From a virus: a DNA stretch of 47,123 nt. Position numbers and translations under genes: made by a program. Shown in pieces: positions 1 through 7,291 of the stretch; the stretch's first letter is position 1, and every line of letters starts with the position of its first letter. The DNA lies in the IMG/VR virus record IMGVR_UViG_3300037493_003604, positions 1 through 47,123 of that record, one strand, 5' to 3'. Below the pieces are notes generated by a model. The model worked only from the letters and a program-made list of their open reading frames with translations. It made no database searches and was not told the DNA's origin.

Positions 1-106
1 AGGAGAGCGATTGAGAATAAACCACTGCCCCAGCTGCGGCACAGCTATAAGAAGCATTGAAATAGAAGAAGCCGATTATATCGAATTTAAAAAACTTGCA
101 CTATGA
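1..106 (+). CDS. Partial zinc-ribbon protein (3' end, duplicate of 46881-47102)
   Basis: The final 34 codons of the small protein encoded complete at 46881-47102, repeated because of the terminal overlap. The visible part carries the CPSCG knuckle. The stop codon overlaps the start codon of the following glucosaminidase gene (ATGA), so the two are translationally coupled. It is not a second gene. Confidence 0.9.
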   Translation, partial: GERLRINHCPSCGTAIRSIEIEEADYIEFKKLAL

Positions 107-127
107 GAAACATCCTAATCCTTACAC
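1..127. repeat. Terminal direct repeat, left copy
   Basis: Identical base for base to the last 127 bases of the window (46997-47123). An exact overlap of this size at both ends usually means the assembler closed a circle; 127 is also a common assembler k-mer length. It therefore shows a circular or permuted molecule rather than a biological long terminal repeat. It contains the 3' end of the zinc-ribbon gene and the first codons of the glucosaminidase gene. Confidence 0.95.
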
Positions 128-651
128 TTATCGCAGCCTTTGCGCTATCCTTTCGACTTGCTACCCCTACGAACGTAACAGGCAAGACACACCGCCACAG
201 GCCTGCACACGTTGAAAAATACGTTGCCCGATTCCTAAAGACCGCACAGGCAGAAGCGGAGCTATACAACATACCTGTAAGTATTAAACTTGCACAGGGT
301 ATATTGGAATCAAATAGCGGCCGTAGTCAGTTAGCAAAACGCCACAATAACCACTTTGGAAAGAAGTGGCACGGTAGCGGGCCGTATGCGATCTATAAAG
401 ACGATACACCTCGCGATAAGTTTCAGGTTTACAAATCTGCATGGCGTAGTTGGAGAGATCATTCTAAACTGCTTTGTAATGACAGATATAAACACCTATT
501 GAAGCTACATCGCTTAGAGTACCGAAAGTGGGCGCACGGCCTTAAAAAAGCAGGATACGCAACCAATCCAAAATATGCTGAGGCGCTTATATCGGTGATC
601 GAAAGTTATGGATTGTGGTATTATGATTTGAAAATACCAGGATTAAATTAA
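103..651 (+). CDS. Secreted glucosaminidase (peptidoglycan hydrolase)
   Basis: 182 aa. Residues 1-20 form a hydrophobic signal peptide or anchor. From about residue 37 the protein matches the glucosaminidase family (FlgJ/LytG-like, PF01832): a helical start, then ILESNSG with the likely catalytic Glu69, and the following NNHFGKKW and YKSAWRSWRDHS blocks typical of the family. It would cleave beta-1,4 bonds of the glycan backbone in the periplasm. The start overlaps the stop of the upstream zinc-ribbon gene (ATGA). A second, divergent glucosaminidase lies at 33822-34337 next to an amidase, so this copy, sitting among accessory genes, may serve entry or an early role rather than lysis. Family assignment is firm; timing is inference. 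Confidence 0.88.
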   Translation: MRNILILTLIAAFALSFRLATPTNVTGKTHRHRPAHVEKYVARFLKTAQAEAELYNIPVSIKLAQGILESNSGRSQLAKRHNNHFGKKWHGSGPYAIYKDDTPRDKFQVYKSAWRSWRDHSKLLCNDRYKHLLKLHRLEYRKWAHGLKKAGYATNPKYAEALISVIESYGLWYYDLKIPGLN

Positions 652-653
652 CC

Positions 654-763
654 CCCACTCCGTAGTTTATGCGGCGAAAAACAGATTGTCAGTTCAGCCT
701 AACAGGTTGAGAGAATATTTGACTGATAGATTTAAGTACGGTTCGATTCCGTGCCGATGTGGG
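654..763 (+). ncRNA. tRNA-like structured RNA (degenerate)
   Basis: Directly after the glucosaminidase stop. The 3' part has a canonical tRNA T-arm: stem 737-741/749-753 around the loop TTCGATT. The ends 654-658 (CCCAC) and 759-763 (GTGGG) pair like part of an acceptor stem. Between them are a hairpin with loop TAACA (TCAGCC / GGTTGA, about 694-710) and an outer TCAGT/ACTGA pairing. At about 110 bases it is longer than a normal tRNA and I find no convincing anticodon arm. It may be a decayed tRNA, a tRNA carrying an insertion, or a tRNA-mimicking small RNA. Confidence 0.4.
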
Positions 764-779
764 TTTTAAAATAACGATT

Positions 780-1016
780 ATGTTTTACCACGATTTCAAA
801 ACATTAACTGAGTTTTACGTCATCAAACGTATGCAAAACGGAATGTTTCAAGCCGTTTGCACGCGCGAAAATTCAACGTATTATTTAGGTCAAGTTAACT
901 ATTTTCAGTTTACTGATCGAAATATTTGGAGTCGTGGAAAATTTAAAGGGCGGGCAGATTCTTTAACTATTGCTGAATCACACGATAATTTAAAATATTG
1001 CTTAAATACACGATAA
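780..1016 (+). CDS. Hypothetical protein, 78 aa
   Basis: I do not recognise the family. The frame is open from a GTG at 759, but that start would lie in the tRNA-like 3' end, so the ATG at 780 is chosen. The protein is mixed alpha/beta, rich in Tyr and Phe, without membrane segments or Cys pairs. Its stop overlaps the next start by one base (TAATG), so the two small genes form a coupled pair. Confidence 0.6.
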   Translation: MFYHDFKTLTEFYVIKRMQNGMFQAVCTRENSTYYLGQVNYFQFTDRNIWSRGKFKGRADSLTIAESHDNLKYCLNTR

Positions 1017-1243
1017 TGAAAACAGAATTATTAAAACAAGGCGATGTATTTTATAGGATAGACGTAACAGAATGGAAAGTCGAAACAGACGAAACAGACC
1101 TTAATGACGCGGTTTGTATGTGCACTAAATCAACTTATATACACGTTCATGACGTTGGCGACATAGCACAATTTACCCATAAAGAGGTATCATATTATTA
1201 TAAAAAATACATTCACCAATCAAAAGATTTCCCTCATAAATAA
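1016..1243 (+). CDS. Hypothetical protein, 75 aa
   Basis: The start at 1016 overlaps the previous stop (TAATG); the open frame extends to 998, but the coupled ATG is favoured. The sequence is acidic in the middle (VETDETDLND) with a CMC pair and a His-Val-His stretch that could bind metal. No family recognised. It is part of the short plus-strand run that ends at the terminator at 1391-1414. Confidence 0.6.
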   Translation: MKTELLKQGDVFYRIDVTEWKVETDETDLNDAVCMCTKSTYIHVHDVGDIAQFTHKEVSYYYKKYIHQSKDFPHK

Positions 1244-1256
1244 AAAATAATATGAA

Positions 1257-1379
1257 ATGTATAAACTGTTTAAAACAATATCAATTCCTGATTTAATTGA
1301 ATGCTTAAATCCTATTATGAATATGCCAAAAGATTATTGGGATTATTTTATTGAAGAATGGAATTTATACTGTAAATAA
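1257..1379 (+). CDS. Small hypothetical protein, 40 aa
   Basis: A 40-codon frame between the previous stop and the terminator. Its composition looks protein-like, with an amphipathic start and a Trp/Tyr/Glu-rich end (WDYFIEEWNLY). A competing ATG at 1252 opens only 14 codons. Position in the operon and stop just before the terminator support it; function unknown. Confidence 0.4.
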   Translation: MYKLFKTISIPDLIECLNPIMNMPKDYWDYFIEEWNLYCK

Positions 1380-1390
1380 CACAAACAAAA

Positions 1391-1414
1391 AAACCCGCCT
1401 AATCAGCGGGTTTT
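1391..1414. terminator. Bidirectional intrinsic terminator
   Basis: Perfect stem AAACCCGC (1391-1398) / GCGGGTTT (1406-1413) with a 7-base loop, flanked by an A-run on the left and T's on the right. It lies between the convergent plus-strand small genes and the minus-strand late block and can stop transcription from both sides. Confidence 0.85.
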
Positions 1415-1419
1415 GCTAT

Positions 1420-2244
1420 TTAATACTTTTCAGTAACATATTTAACGCGGTTTGGGTGCATCGCACCGGCTACCTTATCATCAATCTCAAACGTTTTCTT
1501 TTCGCCACCGTTCGACTGCTTAATAAAATTATTTTCCGATGCAATCATTTCGAATAACGTTTCATATTTCAAATTATCCGTCGGGCGCTGCGGATGTTTT
1601 ACGCGCTGCCCGTCTTTCGTAATCCAAACGTTACCTGAGTCGTCGAGCTCAAAATCGTATTTCTTTTCGCGAATCTCAGCATCGAATACCGCGCGCATTT
1701 CTTTCTGAGTCAGGCGGGCATTCTTAACGCCTTCAATCAGCACATTACGAACTTTTTCAATCTGATTATCACGCTTATAGTTAATCAGTTTCTCCTGTTC
1801 TGCGCGGATTGCGTCGGCGATGCTTTGTTCCTTATCTTTCAGCTTCGCGTTAGCTAATTCTAATTGTTCTGTGAGCTGCTGTAATTTCTGAGCATTAACG
1901 CCGCTATACTCGCTTTTTAACTTATCGAGTAGTTCAGTTTGCTGAAATTTTAAATCTTTAACAATCGTTTTGAATCGGTCTTTTTTGTCGACTGTTTCAT
2001 ACTTCGATAAATCCATTCCAAACTCATCAGCAAATTGTTTTTCTGTTTTCGCGTACGCTGCGCCGAACAGCTCAGACTTCTTCTGTTCTTCTACTACTTT
2101 ACCGATGCGATCCGCTACCGTTTTTTCAAACGTACTAACTAATCCATTTACCACTTCATCGGCTTGTATTTCGCCTTTTTCGAGCTTTGTCAATGTTTCG
2201 GAATCAATGCCCAATTTTTCAATTACTGTTTTTAAATGTTCCAT
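1420..2244 (-). CDS. Putative capsid scaffolding protein
   Basis: 274 aa, highly charged and mostly helical. Residues from about 90 to 165 are rich in Lys, Glu, Gln and Leu and look like a coiled coil. The C-terminal part (about 175-274) is basic and mixed. This layout resembles the GP20-type phage minor structural/scaffold proteins. It sits downstream of portal and MuF, where a scaffold is normally encoded just before the major capsid gene; on the circular map the capsid gene lies beyond the plus-strand accessory segment. The stop lies just before the bidirectional terminator. Assignment rests on composition and position. Confidence 0.6.
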   Translation of the reverse strand: MEHLKTVIEKLGIDSETLTKLEKGEIQADEVVNGLVSTFEKTVADRIGKVVEEQKKSELFGAAYAKTEKQFADEFGMDLSKYETVDKKDRFKTIVKDLKFQQTELLDKLKSEYSGVNAQKLQQLTEQLELANAKLKDKEQSIADAIRAEQEKLINYKRDNQIEKVRNVLIEGVKNARLTQKEMRAVFDAEIREKKYDFELDDSGNVWITKDGQRVKHPQRPTDNLKYETLFEMIASENNFIKQSNGGEKKTFEIDDKVAGAMHPNRVKYVTEKY

Positions 2245-2512
2245 ACTGTTTCAAGGTTTTTTTAATTAAATTTCTGAATTCTGCTATCGGCATCAATACG
2301 ATTAGTTCCGCTGCCGATTTAGTTAGTACTTTAGTGGCTATTTCGCCCGTTAACAATTCCGTTTCGTGATAGATTTCAATTTCTGTTATGTCGATGTCGG
2401 CTTCGTATTCTTTATATTCAGGAACAAAACCTAATCGCATCAGCTCGTCGTCGGCGTCGTCTTCGTCTTCGATATCAGGATAATACGCAATAAATACAGT
2501 TATAAATATCAT
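2219..2512 (-). CDS. Hypothetical acidic protein, 97 aa
   Basis: Its end overlaps the scaffold start by 26 bases. The N-terminal half is very acidic (DIEDEDDADDEL) and is followed by a beta-rich centre and a basic C-terminus. No family recognised. The position between MuF and scaffold suggests an accessory head gene. Confidence 0.6.
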   Translation of the reverse strand: MIFITVFIAYYPDIEDEDDADDELMRLGFVPEYKEYEADIDITEIEIYHETELLTGEIATKVLTKSAAELIVLMPIAEFRNLIKKTLKQYGTFKNSN

Positions 2513-2722
2513 CTACTTATTTTTTTTACCGCATCCGCAGCCGCGTTTAACGGTTGTTTTATTACAATTCGCGCCCACGCATACAGGCGTCATATTCTGC
2601 TCGCTTACAAATTTAGTTCCCGTGTAATCGTATTCGTGAGTCTGCTGTGCTGAATACCATTCAGTTGGTGTAAATTCGGAGGTTAATCCGGTTGTTTTAT
2701 TTTTCGCTGTAATTACTAACAT
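2513..2722 (-). CDS. Hypothetical Cys-rich small protein, 69 aa
   Basis: Ends directly against the start of the 97-aa gene. The C-terminus carries a cluster of cysteines (CVGANC, GCGCGKK) that could bind metal or form disulfides. Tightly packed in the late operon. No known family recognised. Confidence 0.6.
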   Translation of the reverse strand: MLVITAKNKTTGLTSEFTPTEWYSAQQTHEYDYTGTKFVSEQNMTPVCVGANCNKTTVKRGCGCGKKNK

Positions 2723-2729
2723 ATTGTTT

Positions 2730-2960
2730 TTAAAATAATAAATCGCCTTTTAAAAATGATTTTCTTTGTTCGTCTGTAAGTAAATCTAACTCATTGTATT
2801 TTTTACCCGTTTTAATGGCGTTTTGAATATTCTGCTCTAATATAGTAGGTTGATTCCAAAACATACCAATTATATTAGGTTCTTCACCAAATTTAATAAT
2901 ATAATCAATTATAAATTGAGGTTGTTGATTTTCAGTTTCAAAAAAATCTGTTAAATCCAT
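2730..2960 (-). CDS. Small AT-rich protein next to MuF; immunity candidate
   Basis: 76 aa, acidic, starting 2 bases after the MuF stop. Its base composition is strikingly AT-rich, like the last third of the MuF gene and unlike the genes on either side, so the two stretches probably arrived together. In MuF polymorphic toxins a small immunity gene commonly follows the toxin domain; this gene has the right size, place and composition. That role is inference; the sequence shows no recognisable immunity fold. Confidence 0.6.
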   Translation of the reverse strand: MDLTDFFETENQQPQFIIDYIIKFGEEPNIIGMFWNQPTILEQNIQNAIKTGKKYNELDLLTDEQRKSFLKGDLLF

Positions 2961-2962
2961 TT

Positions 2963-4420
2963 TTATAATGTTTTCAATATGTTTTCAAATTCTTTAAATA
3001 AATTTGGATAATACTTTTTAATGTTATCTAAAGATGTTTTATCTTTTAATGACCACGCTTGAAATATATTAGCAAAGTTTTCTGCGTGTTTATTTGAACT
3101 TGTTTTATAATATTTTTTACCATGACCGTACATATTATAATTTTGATAAAATACGCCCGAAGATAATGAATCTAAAATATCTGAAGCTCCATAAAATTCA
3201 GGTTTACCTTTCCATTGATTTTTAAGTTCTTCAAATAAATTTTTTCCTTTAAATAAATTTTTTAAATATATAACATCATCTTCATAAGCTTGTACAAATT
3301 CTTTATTTAAAGATACTTTTTTCCCATTAGTGTCAATAAAATGCCCATATTCATGAAAAAATGTATTTTTATCTGATTTGTTGTTTAATTTTATAATTTT
3401 ATATGATGGAACAAAATATGAACCTTTTTTATGAAATGATATATCGTTAGGCTTATCTAATCTATCAATTAAAATTTTAGCTTCATCGTTTATGTCTTCA
3501 CTATTAACGTATTCATCAAACTTTTTATCAAATCCTAATTTAACTTCAGGTACTTTCTGCGCTTCAGGTTCCGCTTCTTTTTCCTTTGGTCGCCTAATCG
3601 GGTAGCAAATATGCCTACAATTAAAACCGCCGCGATTCTGACAGAAATTTTCAGGCGTTGTATTCGGTATCATTCCCGTGCCGTTATTTTCTGCCCATTC
3701 GATTTCCTGCTCTAAGTCTTCAAATAATATCATTCCTACCTTGCCGTGTTTATCGTAATCTACCCAACGTTCACACTGAGCGCGGGAATCCTTAACCAAG
3801 CTACCGACGTATAACAGCGCGTCGAGTCTGTACGATTTACGAACCGCCTCATTAACTATACCGTCATACTGCCCTAACGCGTCGCGGCTTGCTTGTAGTG
3901 CAATTCTTTTTAATACGCCTTGCCTTGCTTCGGTCGTTGTCAGCTGTCCTGCAATCGACGTTATAACGTCCGTTAACGTGCTGCCCTGATTTACTGCGAT
4001 GAATAATTCAGAGCGGAGCGGGTTTATTAAATTCTCATTCAGGCCCTGCCCGACCATATCGGAAATAACGTTATTAACGGCCCACGATTTAAACGGATTT
4101 ATAAACGAGCGATTTAATTTAATATCATTTAATTCGCCGTGTATCTCAATCTGAGCATCAGAAACGGCATCGAAATTCTCCAAAAAACCATCTAGCATTG
4201 CGTTATAACCAGCGTTCAATAAAAATCGATTAACCGCCGTACTGAATCCTGATAATCTATCTGTGTTCGCCTTAGTTCGAATTATGCTGCCGTTGGTCGT
4301 CTTAAATTTTGTAATCCATTCAACTACGGCCTTAACGAATTTAGGTTCGACTTTATCGAATCGTTTTTGTAGTAACGTCTGAGCTGCTTCGTTTATCCGT
4401 TCGGGTTTATTTAAATCCAT
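2963..4420 (-). CDS. MuF minor head protein with C-terminal HExxH metallopeptidase-like domain
   Basis: 485 aa. Residues 1 to about 285 are a phage head morphogenesis (SPP1 gp7 / Mu gpF) protein, ending in the family signature: YVGSLVKDSRAQCERW, then FCQNRGGFNCRHICYP. After a short charged linker, residues about 300-485 form an unrelated domain with a zinc-protease motif, FFHEYGHFID (H356, E357, H360), and a downstream HAENFANIF (E447) at the right distance for the third metal ligand. The spacing and the AExFAxxF pattern recall ATLF-like (anthrax lethal factor-like) zincins. Coding for this domain is far more AT-rich than the MuF part. This is the architecture of a MuF polymorphic toxin, possibly packaged in the capsid and delivered with DNA. 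Toxicity and substrate are inferred. Confidence 0.82.
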   Translation of the reverse strand: MDLNKPERINEAAQTLLQKRFDKVEPKFVKAVVEWITKFKTTNGSIIRTKANTDRLSGFSTAVNRFLLNAGYNAMLDGFLENFDAVSDAQIEIHGELNDIKLNRSFINPFKSWAVNNVISDMVGQGLNENLINPLRSELFIAVNQGSTLTDVITSIAGQLTTTEARQGVLKRIALQASRDALGQYDGIVNEAVRKSYRLDALLYVGSLVKDSRAQCERWVDYDKHGKVGMILFEDLEQEIEWAENNGTGMIPNTTPENFCQNRGGFNCRHICYPIRRPKEKEAEPEAQKVPEVKLGFDKKFDEYVNSEDINDEAKILIDRLDKPNDISFHKKGSYFVPSYKIIKLNNKSDKNTFFHEYGHFIDTNGKKVSLNKEFVQAYEDDVIYLKNLFKGKNLFEELKNQWKGKPEFYGASDILDSLSSGVFYQNYNMYGHGKKYYKTSSNKHAENFANIFQAWSLKDKTSLDNIKKYYPNLFKEFENILKTL

Positions 4421-4469
4421 TGTAACAAAGTCAGGGTAAAGTTAGTAATTTTTTGTAACAAAGTCAGGG
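4420..4469. repeat. Tandem direct repeat between portal and MuF genes
   Basis: A 17-base unit, TTGTAACAAAGTCAGGG, occurs at 4420-4436 and again at 4453-4469, 33 bases apart. The proximal copy abuts the MuF start codon, so the MuF leader appears duplicated. It may be a recombination scar or a repeated translation-control site. Confidence 0.75.
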
Positions 4470-4476
4470 GTAAAAT

Positions 4477-6240
4477 TTACATATTATCATCGGGCGAATC
4501 ATCGTTATTATCATCAGGAGAATCATCGTTCGGTAACACCTCAATTTCAGGCAAAACATTAGACCTTTGAGCCGCAAAACGTGGCGCTAACTCCGCATCA
4601 ATTCGCGTTTTAATCGCGTTCCAATCGTCTGTCATAATGTCGAAATTCTGATCAAAATAAATCGAAGTAATCGCATCGAATACAAACGTCGCCTTAATCG
4701 AATCTTCCTGAGTGCATTGCCCTGACGCTAACAACGTATTTCGTTCGTCGACCGTGTACAGATATAAACTGATATACATCGCGCATATCTCAGCGATACG
4801 GCGCGCAATCGGATCGGCGGAGAATCTACGATCCATATAACTAATGTACGCCTCGAAACGAATCGCAGCGGGTTGCCCTTTTTGAGATTCGGCAAACTCT
4901 AACATCAATTCAATTTCTGTTTTTAGGTCGAACGAAATCGGAGCGTTAACAATAATATCGGATTCTGTATCCATAAATCTGAGCGCCTGAATAATCTGTA
5001 ACGTGTCTTTCATTCGCGCATAAACGTCGTCTGATATTTTACCGACTTCGATATATTCAGGTTCGCGATCCATTTCCTTCGCTACGCCTGATTGAGCTGA
5101 TTTCAGCGACCGGTTAATATTTAACACCTGTTCTGCTTTGTCGAGTGCCGCCGTGGCAACTTTGCCCGTTTCGACAATCGTAGAAACGTCGGGCGAAAAA
5201 TAACGAATAGGATCTACTCCGACCTCTCCCTCTCTAAATTTATTTGTTGACGGGTTTATATTATACGCTGCCAACGGCGTTATGCTTAACGTTTTTCCGC
5301 TGCCGTGACACGTTCCACAGGTGATACTATTATCAGAGTCGTGAGGGTCAACACATCGGCCCGTACCGAAACAGGTTTTACAATCAACGCCTTCAACGAA
5401 TTTAATAGGGAAACACGTCGCCAACATTACTGATTTGTGCTGATTGTCGAATATCGCAGCATCATTTAGGTACGGTATCGCAGGACTAAAATCGGATTTA
5501 AAAATATGAAACGTATTACCGTAAAAATCATGCTTCGGAACGGAACGGCCGCCCAAAGTTACCCAGGGCATAACACCGCTATTATGTTCGTACGTTACTA
5601 TGAAATTTTGATCGTCTTGAACGGGTTTAATCTCAGCGAAAAACATATCAGTAACAACATAATAATAATTCGGAGCAGCTGCACCGATGGCGGCGTATTT
5701 CGATTTATTAGTGCCTTTATAAATCAGTAATTTATATTCAGGATCGTTAAAAATAATACGGTCTGATTGAATAATTTTTAATTCAATATCAACGCGTTCG
5801 GTATCAGTTTCCAATCCTGCGCCCGTCGGCATCACTAACATGACCGCATTCGGGTCGAGGATTCTATTAGGTACAAACATATTAAAAAAATACCTAATAA
5901 TAGTTTGGTCGCCAAATTTATTATTTTCGACGTAATCCTGCATTTCTTTATTATCGAATTTTACTGAGTGTTTCGCATTCGATAACAAACGCCCTAACTC
6001 CGTGATCGCCTTAACTAACGGCGATTCTGTTTTCGGCTGATATGTATTTTTTCGATAGTTTAGAATTTCGTTATCTTCATTCGGGAACGCACGTTCGAGG
6101 GCGGGCGGGACGTCACCAAAAAAATGCGGCTTAATATCATTGTAAATCTTCGCCCATTCCGATTTGAACGGGTGGATGGGTGGATTTAATAACGTAGTGC
6201 CCAGCGAATTTATAAACGCGTAGTATTCTTCGATTGTCAT
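4477..6240 (-). CDS. Portal protein (with embedded zinc-ribbon-like motif)
   Basis: 587 aa, the size of a phage portal, placed directly upstream of MuF. The N-terminal two thirds are the usual mixed alpha/beta wing and clip. The C-terminal helical region (about 390-500) carries many Arg and Glu and fits the portal stem and crown. Unusual is a double CxxCxGxG-like element, C287-x2-C290 with FGTG and C308-x2-C311 with HGSG, resembling the DnaJ/zinc-ribbon knuckles. The C-terminus ends in a short acidic repeat (DDSPDDN twice). Portals form the dodecameric DNA gate. Family assignment comes from size, composition and neighbours. Confidence 0.72.
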   Translation of the reverse strand: MTIEEYYAFINSLGTTLLNPPIHPFKSEWAKIYNDIKPHFFGDVPPALERAFPNEDNEILNYRKNTYQPKTESPLVKAITELGRLLSNAKHSVKFDNKEMQDYVENNKFGDQTIIRYFFNMFVPNRILDPNAVMLVMPTGAGLETDTERVDIELKIIQSDRIIFNDPEYKLLIYKGTNKSKYAAIGAAAPNYYYVVTDMFFAEIKPVQDDQNFIVTYEHNSGVMPWVTLGGRSVPKHDFYGNTFHIFKSDFSPAIPYLNDAAIFDNQHKSVMLATCFPIKFVEGVDCKTCFGTGRCVDPHDSDNSITCGTCHGSGKTLSITPLAAYNINPSTNKFREGEVGVDPIRYFSPDVSTIVETGKVATAALDKAEQVLNINRSLKSAQSGVAKEMDREPEYIEVGKISDDVYARMKDTLQIIQALRFMDTESDIIVNAPISFDLKTEIELMLEFAESQKGQPAAIRFEAYISYMDRRFSADPIARRIAEICAMYISLYLYTVDERNTLLASGQCTQEDSIKATFVFDAITSIYFDQNFDIMTDDWNAIKTRIDAELAPRFAAQRSNVLPEIEVLPNDDSPDDNNDDSPDDNM

Positions 6241-6260
6241 TTTTTTGGGTTATGATTTTT

Positions 6261-6333
6261 GACGCAAGAGATAGATTCGAACTACCACCTTCGGCTTATG
6301 AGGCCGATGAACCACCTTTGCTCTTTCTTGCGT
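6261..6333 (-). tRNA. tRNA-Met (anticodon CAT)
   Basis: Full cloverleaf on the minus strand. Acceptor ACGCAAG (6333-6327) pairs with CTTGCGT (6268-6262). The D-stem is GAGC/GTTC, the anticodon stem TCGGC/GCCGA with loop CTCATAA (anticodon CAT), and the T-arm has loop TTCGAAT. No CCA is encoded. It lies between portal and a structural gene within the late transcript, so it would be processed from it. CAT could also be an isoleucine tRNA if C34 is lysidine-modified. Confidence 0.9.
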
Positions 6334-6364
6334 TATATAGGGCGGTTTTTACGCCGCCCATTTT

Positions 6365-7246
6365 CTAAGGTGTAACAGTAATTGCAATTGTAGCAACTAC
6401 GCCTGAATTATCATTCGCAGTCCATACGACAGTGACAGTTCCCGCGCCTGTACCTGTCAGCAATCCGCCGACGGAAATAGTCGCCGTACCTGAACCCGCA
6501 ACCACAGACCATACGCCCGTTGGATCGGTTGCGTTAGTTGGTGTAATAGTTACAATCATTTGAAGTGTTGCACCATCCGCAACAGTTACTGCGCTGCCTG
6601 TGCCGGTAACAACCGCACTAAGCACCCAACACGTATTATAAGCCTGAGTTAAAAGAAATGATAATTGTTGTTGTGAGAACGTGCCGAGCTGCTCATTATA
6701 ACGGAATTCCGAAGTCCAATAAGAATCGTCTTCGTCAGTTTCTGCGATTTGATAGAACGCGCGAACGGCAACGTTAGAAAACCAACCTAAAAAACGACCA
6801 TCGCAAGTTACAAAACCGTATTCATAGCCTGCCGCGTTGGCGGGTATAGCTAAGAAATTATACAGCGAATCAATTGAGAACGTCGCATCGTTTTCGGCAT
6901 CGGTTAGCGATACTGTGCGCGATTGTTTTACGATTTCTTCCTGTCCGCAGCTACCGCGTTTTTTAGTCGTGAAATCAGGAGCAGGCAAGCCGCCCGAAAT
7001 ACGCGAGCCGTTAACACGTCCGAAAACGTCTTTATTTTCAATTGCCGTCAGCCATTCAGCCTCATCGGTAATTAAAACGAAATCGTAGTTACATTTTTTA
7101 GCGTACCATCCTGAGATACCACCGCCGTAAACGGTTGAGTCGCAAGGGTCGCAAAGGTAGTTAGGGACGTTTTCTTCGTCCACGCAAGGCGGGCAGATTC
7201 CGAACATACCGCAGAACGCTTTAATAAATTCAAAATTATTTCTCAT
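6365..7246 (-). CDS. Structural protein with C-terminal Ig-like domain (tail tube candidate)
   Basis: 293 aa. The N-terminus is Cys-rich (CPPC, CDPC). The central part is globular and mixed. The last about 85 residues are a Thr/Val/Gly-rich beta domain of bacterial Ig-like (Big_2) type, with the pattern ATISVGGLLTGTGAGTVTV. Such domains decorate tail tubes and capsids of many phages. The protein contains KRGSCGQE, closely matched by KRGSCGIE in the structural protein at 38694-39569. The downstream neighbours are tRNA-Met and portal. Exact virion role unknown; a major tail protein is plausible. Confidence 0.6.
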   Translation of the reverse strand: MRNNFEFIKAFCGMFGICPPCVDEENVPNYLCDPCDSTVYGGGISGWYAKKCNYDFVLITDEAEWLTAIENKDVFGRVNGSRISGGLPAPDFTTKKRGSCGQEEIVKQSRTVSLTDAENDATFSIDSLYNFLAIPANAAGYEYGFVTCDGRFLGWFSNVAVRAFYQIAETDEDDSYWTSEFRYNEQLGTFSQQQLSFLLTQAYNTCWVLSAVVTGTGSAVTVADGATLQMIVTITPTNATDPTGVWSVVAGSGTATISVGGLLTGTGAGTVTVVWTANDNSGVVATIAITVTP

Positions 7247-7291
7247 TTGTTAATTTTATTTTTATGATTTTTTACGAGCAGATCCGACAAC

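Noticed and set aside
759-779. GTG start at 759 for the 78-aa protein
   Set aside because: Lies within the 3' end of the tRNA-like RNA; the ATG at 780 is simpler.
1970-2369. Plus-strand open frames opposite the scaffold gene, and similar frames opposite other structural genes
   Set aside because: They lack promoter and coupling signals and lie fully inside well-supported genes on the other strand; regarded as antisense shadows.
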